NCBI GenBank assembly: GCA_029098065.1
Contig: JAQXNP010000007.1
Span: 1 to 9,157, forward strand
Direction: 5' to 3'
Length of the DNA stretch: 9,157 bases
From: Clostridiales bacterium
Lineage (GTDB): Bacteria; Bacillota; Clostridia; Oscillospirales; Oscillospiraceae
Part shown: in pieces, positions 5,950-9,157 of the stretch
How the letters are laid out: every line of letters starts with the position of its first letter
Numbering within the stretch: the first letter of the stretch is position 1
The notes under the pieces: generated by a model
What the model saw: the letters and a program-made list of their open reading frames with translations, nothing else
The model's database searches: none
What the model was told of the DNA's origin: nothing
Program-made: the position numbers and the translations under genes

Positions 5950-6524
5950 AGCGTTTTGACATACCTCAGATCCACGCAAACGGTATTCGGAGGGAAGGGG
6001 ATGTCGGTGTGACTCCCGTCCCAGGTGAAGCCGTGAGCGGAATAGAATGACCGGGCTTTTTCGTTTTCCCGCAGGACAAAAACAAAAGCGTTTTTGTGGC
6101 CGGCGGCCCTCAGGCGGAGGATGGCTTCCTCAAGAAGAAGTCCGCCGTATCCCTTCCCCCGTTCGCCGGGGCGGGTGTAGAGGGAGACAATCTCTCCCCA
6201 GCCCTCATAGCCCCGGGAATCAAACGTGCAGATGGTATCCGCTCTGCCGGCTCCGATCCGGGCCGGACCGTAATTGATGCAGGATACCGGGACATTTTCT
6301 CTGTACAGGAGAAGTCCGCGGTAGCGGCCGGTCCTGCTGTCTTCCCGAAAGCAGCTGACCCACCGGTCGTCCGTGATCTCCCGGGCCATGTATTCATCGG
6401 GGACAAAGCCCCGGTAAGTATCCCGCCAACCCAGGGCGTGCAGGAGGGACATGGCCGCGAAGTGCTCGTCTTTCCTGGCGTCGGCCAGGGAAAGGCCGTC
6501 AGGAAGCGGAGACGGGGCCGGCAT
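5946..6524 (-). CDS. GNAT family N-acetyltransferase
   Basis: This is a 192-residue acetyl-CoA-dependent acetyltransferase; the acceptor cannot be predicted. The acetyl-CoA pyrophosphate-binding motif A is present as VSLYTRPGERGKGYGGLLLEE (113-133), with R122-G-K-G-Y-G127 fitting R/Q-x-x-G-x-G/A. It is followed by the motif B region NAFVFVLRENEKARSFYSAH (145-164) with the common 'N-x-x-A-x-x-F-Y-x-x-x-G-F' pattern. The N-terminal half includes GWRDTYRGFVPDEYMA, a feature of acetyltransferases of this general type. The chosen ATG has AAGGAAG six bases upstream (6537-6531); a longer in-frame start at 6581 would add basic residues lying wholly inside the preceding gene. The gene overlaps the HgdB-like gene by 26 bases and the lipoprotein gene by four (ATGA), so all three are likely co-transcribed and translationally coupled. 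Confidence 0.9.
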   Translation of the reverse strand: MPAPSPLPDGLSLADARKDEHFAAMSLLHALGWRDTYRGFVPDEYMAREITDDRWVSCFREDSRTGRYRGLLLYRENVPVSCINYGPARIGAGRADTICTFDSRGYEGWGEIVSLYTRPGERGKGYGGLLLEEAILRLRAAGHKNAFVFVLRENEKARSFYSAHGFTWDGSHTDIPFPPNTVCVDLRYVKTL

Positions 6525-7824
6525 GGGATTCTTCCTTTTCCTCCATATGGCACGCCTGCTCCTTGGCCAGAGCCCGGGCATTGGCCAGCATGAGCTTGAT
6601 GCGGTTTTCCTGGTTGATCTTGGTGGCGCCGGGATCGTAGTCGATGGCCACCACGTTGGACCAGGGGTAGTCGTCCTTGATCTTGCGGATCATACCTTTG
6701 CCCACGATATGATTGGGCAGACAGCCGAAGGGCTGAGTACAGACGATGTTGGGGACGCCGGTGTTGATGAGCTCCAGCATTTCAGCGGTGAGGAGCCATC
6801 CCTCACCCATCTTGTTGCCGTCGCCCAGATATCCCTGGATGTAATGGTGAAGGTCATGGAAATCCCCGGGAGCCCGGAAACGGTTGGAGCGCTTGAGCGC
6901 GTTGATCATGGCGTGCTGATACTTCATCAGATAGTTCTGAAGCCAGTGACAGAACTTTTCCTTGATCCACTTGCCGCCGTAGAGGCCCACATCCACCTCC
7001 CGGTTGTTGACCTTGAAGATGATGAAGTCCATCAGCCCGGGCACCACCGGCTCGGCCCCTTCGGAGAGAAGGAAATCACACAGATTGTTATTGCCCAGGG
7101 GAGCGTATTTGACATAGATCTCACCCACGACGCCCACCAGGACCTTTTTTTCCAGGGAGACCGGAACCGCCTTGAAGACATCGATAATGCGGTCGAAATT
7201 GGCCTCCATGCTTTTGAAGGTCATGCCTTTGCCGTTGTCCATGTCTTTCAGGAGAAAGTCCATGCACTTCTGAACGGCGGCGTCGGTGTCGCCTTTTGTC
7301 AGCTCATAGGGGCGCACCTGGTTGGAGACATTGAGGATCAGATCGCCGTAGATGATGGCGAATACCGCCTTGCGCAGAATGCCGGGGGTGAGGACAAAGC
7401 CCGGGTTGCGCTCCAGGCCGGACAGATTCACCGAGATGACGGGCACGTAGGACAGCCCCGCCTTTTCCAGGGCCTTGCGCAGCAGGTGGATGTAGTTGGA
7501 GGCCCGGCAGCCGCCGCCGGTCTGGGTGATGATGAGGGCCACCTTGTGTGGGTCGTACTTGCCGGACTGCACCGCGTTGATGAGCTGGCCGATGACCAGG
7601 ATGGCGGGATAGCAGGCGTCGTTGTGGACATACTTCTGCCCCGCGTCGATGACCGGGCGGCCGGTATTTTCCAGCATGTCCACGTGATAGCCCTCGCTGC
7701 GGAAGATGCTCACCAGCATGGCGAAATGGTCGGGAAGCATCTGGGGGATGAGAAGGGTGTAATCCTTGCGCATCTCCTTGGTGAAGAGGAGACGGCCGGT
7801 CTTGTCATAAACTAATTCTGCCAT
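6499..7824 (-). CDS. HgdB-like 2-hydroxyacyl-CoA dehydratase-related protein (C-terminal part of a split activase)
   Basis: The 441-residue protein matches the C-terminal third of the large clostridial 'CoA activase / 2-hydroxyglutaryl-CoA dehydratase-like' proteins, cytoplasmic Fe-S proteins without an established reaction. Recognisable stretches are LLFTKEMRKDYTLLIPQM (12-29), YVHNDACYPAILVIGQ (65-80), ITQTGGGCRASNYIHLLRKA (99-118), MGEGWLLTAEM (339-349), NIVCTQPFGCLPNHIVGKG (359-377) and AIDYDPGATKINQENRIKLM (393-412). Cys71, Cys106, Cys362 and Cys368 sit in conserved motifs and are candidate cluster ligands. The ATG at 7824 was chosen because homology starts there. The frame is open another 101 codons upstream, but those residues are a low-quality His/Arg/Pro-rich shadow of the neighbouring gene; AAAGGAA precedes the start. 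The companion activase gene ends 50 nt upstream. True 2-hydroxyacyl-CoA dehydratases need two HgdA/B-like subunits, absent here, so that enzymatic name should not be assumed. Confidence 0.87.
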   Translation of the reverse strand: MAELVYDKTGRLLFTKEMRKDYTLLIPQMLPDHFAMLVSIFRSEGYHVDMLENTGRPVIDAGQKYVHNDACYPAILVIGQLINAVQSGKYDPHKVALIITQTGGGCRASNYIHLLRKALEKAGLSYVPVISVNLSGLERNPGFVLTPGILRKAVFAIIYGDLILNVSNQVRPYELTKGDTDAAVQKCMDFLLKDMDNGKGMTFKSMEANFDRIIDVFKAVPVSLEKKVLVGVVGEIYVKYAPLGNNNLCDFLLSEGAEPVVPGLMDFIIFKVNNREVDVGLYGGKWIKEKFCHWLQNYLMKYQHAMINALKRSNRFRAPGDFHDLHHYIQGYLGDGNKMGEGWLLTAEMLELINTGVPNIVCTQPFGCLPNHIVGKGMIRKIKDDYPWSNVVAIDYDPGATKINQENRIKLMLANARALAKEQACHMEEKEESHAGPVSAS

Positions 7825-7874
7825 ATCTTCAGGTTCCTTTCCGATAAAAGGGAAACGTTGCACGGCCGCCGGGA

Positions 7875-9157
7875 TCAGTTTTGACGCTTCCGGGCGTCCA
7901 TGGCTGCCATCAGGGAGCGAATGCGGATCTTGACGGCCCCCAGGTTGTTGATGTCGTCGATCTTCAGCTGGGTGTAGAGCTTGCCGCCCTCTTCCAGGAT
8001 GGAGCGCACCTCGTCGGCGGTGATGGCATCGGTGCCGCAGCCGAAGCTGACAAGCTGCACCAGCTGCATGTCCGGCTGGGTGCAAACATACCGGGCGGCG
8101 TTGTACATCCGGGCCTGGAAGGTCCACTGATTGAGCACCTTCCGGGACTCATATCCCTCCAGGTGGGAGATGGCGTCTTCGGTGACGAGGACGAAGCCCT
8201 GTCCGGTGATGAGGTCGTTGATGCCGTGGTTGATCTCCGGATCGATGTGGTAGGGCCGGCCCGCCTGGACCAGAATGGGGAGATTGTGCTCCCGGGCATA
8301 GGAAATGTACTTCTGGCCAGTGGCCCAGAGGTCCTTTTTATAGGCGTCATAGGCCGTGTAGGCCGCCTTGGCGGCTGCGGCGCTCTCCCGGCGGGGGATG
8401 GAGAATTCCTTCTCCATGATTTGAGCGATGCGCTTTTCAAAGTCCTTGTGCCGCCACAGCCCGACGTAGGGATCCAGGAACCGGGTCTGCTTCAGGGCGG
8501 GGACGTTGGCGGCCAGCAGCTCAGGGTAATAGGCCACCACCGGGCAGTTGTAATGGTTGTCTCCGATGCCCTCGTCGTAGTTGTAGGACATGCAGGGATA
8601 CCAGATGGCGTCCACCCCCATCTCCACCAGGGCCTCCACATGTCCGTGGAGGAGTTTGGCCGGATAGCACACCGTGTCGGAGGGGATGGTGTGCTGTCCC
8701 TTGATGTAGAGCTTCCGGGAGGATTCAGGGGAGAGGACGATTTCAAAGTTCAGCTTTGTGAAAAACTCATACCAGAAGGGCAGATTTTCATACATGTTGA
8801 GGCCGAAGGGGATGCCGATCCGGCCCCGGACCCCGGTGCCGGAGCCCTTGCCCTCCATGGCCCGCAGTTTCTTGTATTTGTAGACGGACAGGTCCGGGAG
8901 TTCCTGCTTCTCCTTGCCCAGGGGCCGGGAGCAGCGGTTGCCGGAGATAAACCGCCGCCCGCCGTCAAACTGGTTGACGGTGAGGGAACAGTGGTTGGTG
9001 CACAGCCCACAGGTGGCGGGCTTGGCGGTGTGGGTAAAGTGCTCCAGCGCCCCGGCGTCCAGCAGCTGGGACTTTTCCAGCCCCAGATCCCGGGCGGCCA
9101 GAGCGGCGCCGAAGGCTCCCATGAGTCCGGCGATGGTGGGCCGGATGACATCCCGGC
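7875..9157 (-). CDS. CoA-dehydratase activase-related protein: end of BadF/BcrAD domain plus DUF2229 (N-terminus outside window)
   Basis: The gene enters from the right edge. The frame is open to base 9157, and residues before the ATG at 9122 (RDVIRPTIAGL) are conserved, so that ATG is internal. RDVIRPTIAGLMGAFGAALA is the typical end of a BcrAD_BadFAG ATPase domain of the ASKHA fold, as in HgdC. Then comes a cysteine cluster CGLCTNHC with a further Cys 19 residues on (nt 8931-9011), likely for an Fe-S centre. A DUF2229 region follows: RIGIPFGLNMYENLPFWYEF, IPSDTVCYPAKLLHGHVEAL, WYPCMSYNYDE. Near the end are QAGRPYHIDPEINHGIND and VSFGCGTDAITADEVR. HgdC-type activases drive electrons into dehydratases by ATP hydrolysis; for this large fused class the reaction is unknown. 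The HgdB-like C-terminal part is a separate gene starting 50 nt downstream. The N-terminal ATPase part cannot be assessed here. Confidence 0.88.
   Translation of the reverse strand, partial: RDVIRPTIAGLMGAFGAALAARDLGLEKSQLLDAGALEHFTHTAKPATCGLCTNHCSLTVNQFDGGRRFISGNRCSRPLGKEKQELPDLSVYKYKKLRAMEGKGSGTGVRGRIGIPFGLNMYENLPFWYEFFTKLNFEIVLSPESSRKLYIKGQHTIPSDTVCYPAKLLHGHVEALVEMGVDAIWYPCMSYNYDEGIGDNHYNCPVVAYYPELLAANVPALKQTRFLDPYVGLWRHKDFEKRIAQIMEKEFSIPRRESAAAAKAAYTAYDAYKKDLWATGQKYISYAREHNLPILVQAGRPYHIDPEINHGINDLITGQGFVLVTEDAISHLEGYESRKVLNQWTFQARMYNAARYVCTQPDMQLVQLVSFGCGTDAITADEVRSILEEGGKLYTQLKIDDINNLGAVKIRIRSLMAAMDARKRQN

Noticed and set aside
6451..7815. 454-codon open frame on the plus strand, opposite the HgdB-like gene
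   Set aside because: The frame mirrors codon bias of the real minus-strand gene, has repeated VxxHxxGG-like composition and no ribosome binding site or domain.
7838..7855. Small inverted repeat TTTCC/GGAAA just before the HgdB-like gene
   Set aside because: Only five pairs with an AT-rich loop; too weak to call a terminator or regulator.
7825..8127. N-terminal extension of the HgdB-like gene by 101 codons
   Set aside because: Residues before MAELVYDK are His/Arg/Pro-rich, mostly overlap the activase gene in another frame, and have no counterpart in the family.

Overview
This 9.2 kb window looks like chromosomal DNA of a GC-rich anaerobic clostridium, most plausibly an Oscillospiraceae-type gut Firmicute (Flavonifractor, Oscillibacter or Intestinimonas-like). 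That placement is inference. It rests on strong Shine-Dalgarno sequences, the electron-bifurcating NfnAB pair, a BadF/HgdC-type activase with an HgdB-like partner, and two tiny proteins of types I know mainly from clostridia. There is no transposase, integrase, tRNA, rRNA or CRISPR array.

Layout. On the plus strand, the 3' end of a sensor histidine kinase (1-551) ends in a stem-loop terminator (605-648). Four bases later a near-consensus promoter (TTGACA, 17 nt, TAGAGT; 652-680) drives a roughly 150-nt leader able to form hairpins, and then nfnA (837-1700) and nfnB (1715-3109). Nfn couples NADH, ferredoxin and NADPH pools. The operon stops at a strong, probably bidirectional terminator (3166-3195), where it meets genes from the other strand.

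All remaining genes are on the minus strand. In transcription order they are: the C-terminal part of a CoA-dehydratase activase-like protein (9157-7875, cut by the window edge); its HgdB-like partner (7824-6499); a GNAT acetyltransferase (6524-5946, overlapping the previous gene); a lipoprotein (5949-5149, overlapping by ATGA); a terminator-like hairpin; a MATE transporter (5091-3730); a second terminator-like hairpin containing the ribosome binding site of the next gene; a 65-codon gene broken by a frameshift (3642-3443); and a 65-residue DUF6774-like protein (3404-3207).

The activase and HgdB-like parts match the two ends of what is a single long polypeptide in many clostridia, so here the protein is encoded by two cistrons. 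The tight overlaps link these genes to the acetyltransferase and lipoprotein in one transcription unit, although no shared pathway is obvious. I see no clearly new multi-gene system. The points most worth following up are the frameshifted small gene, the hairpin that hides its ribosome binding site, the structured nfn leader, and the split activase.
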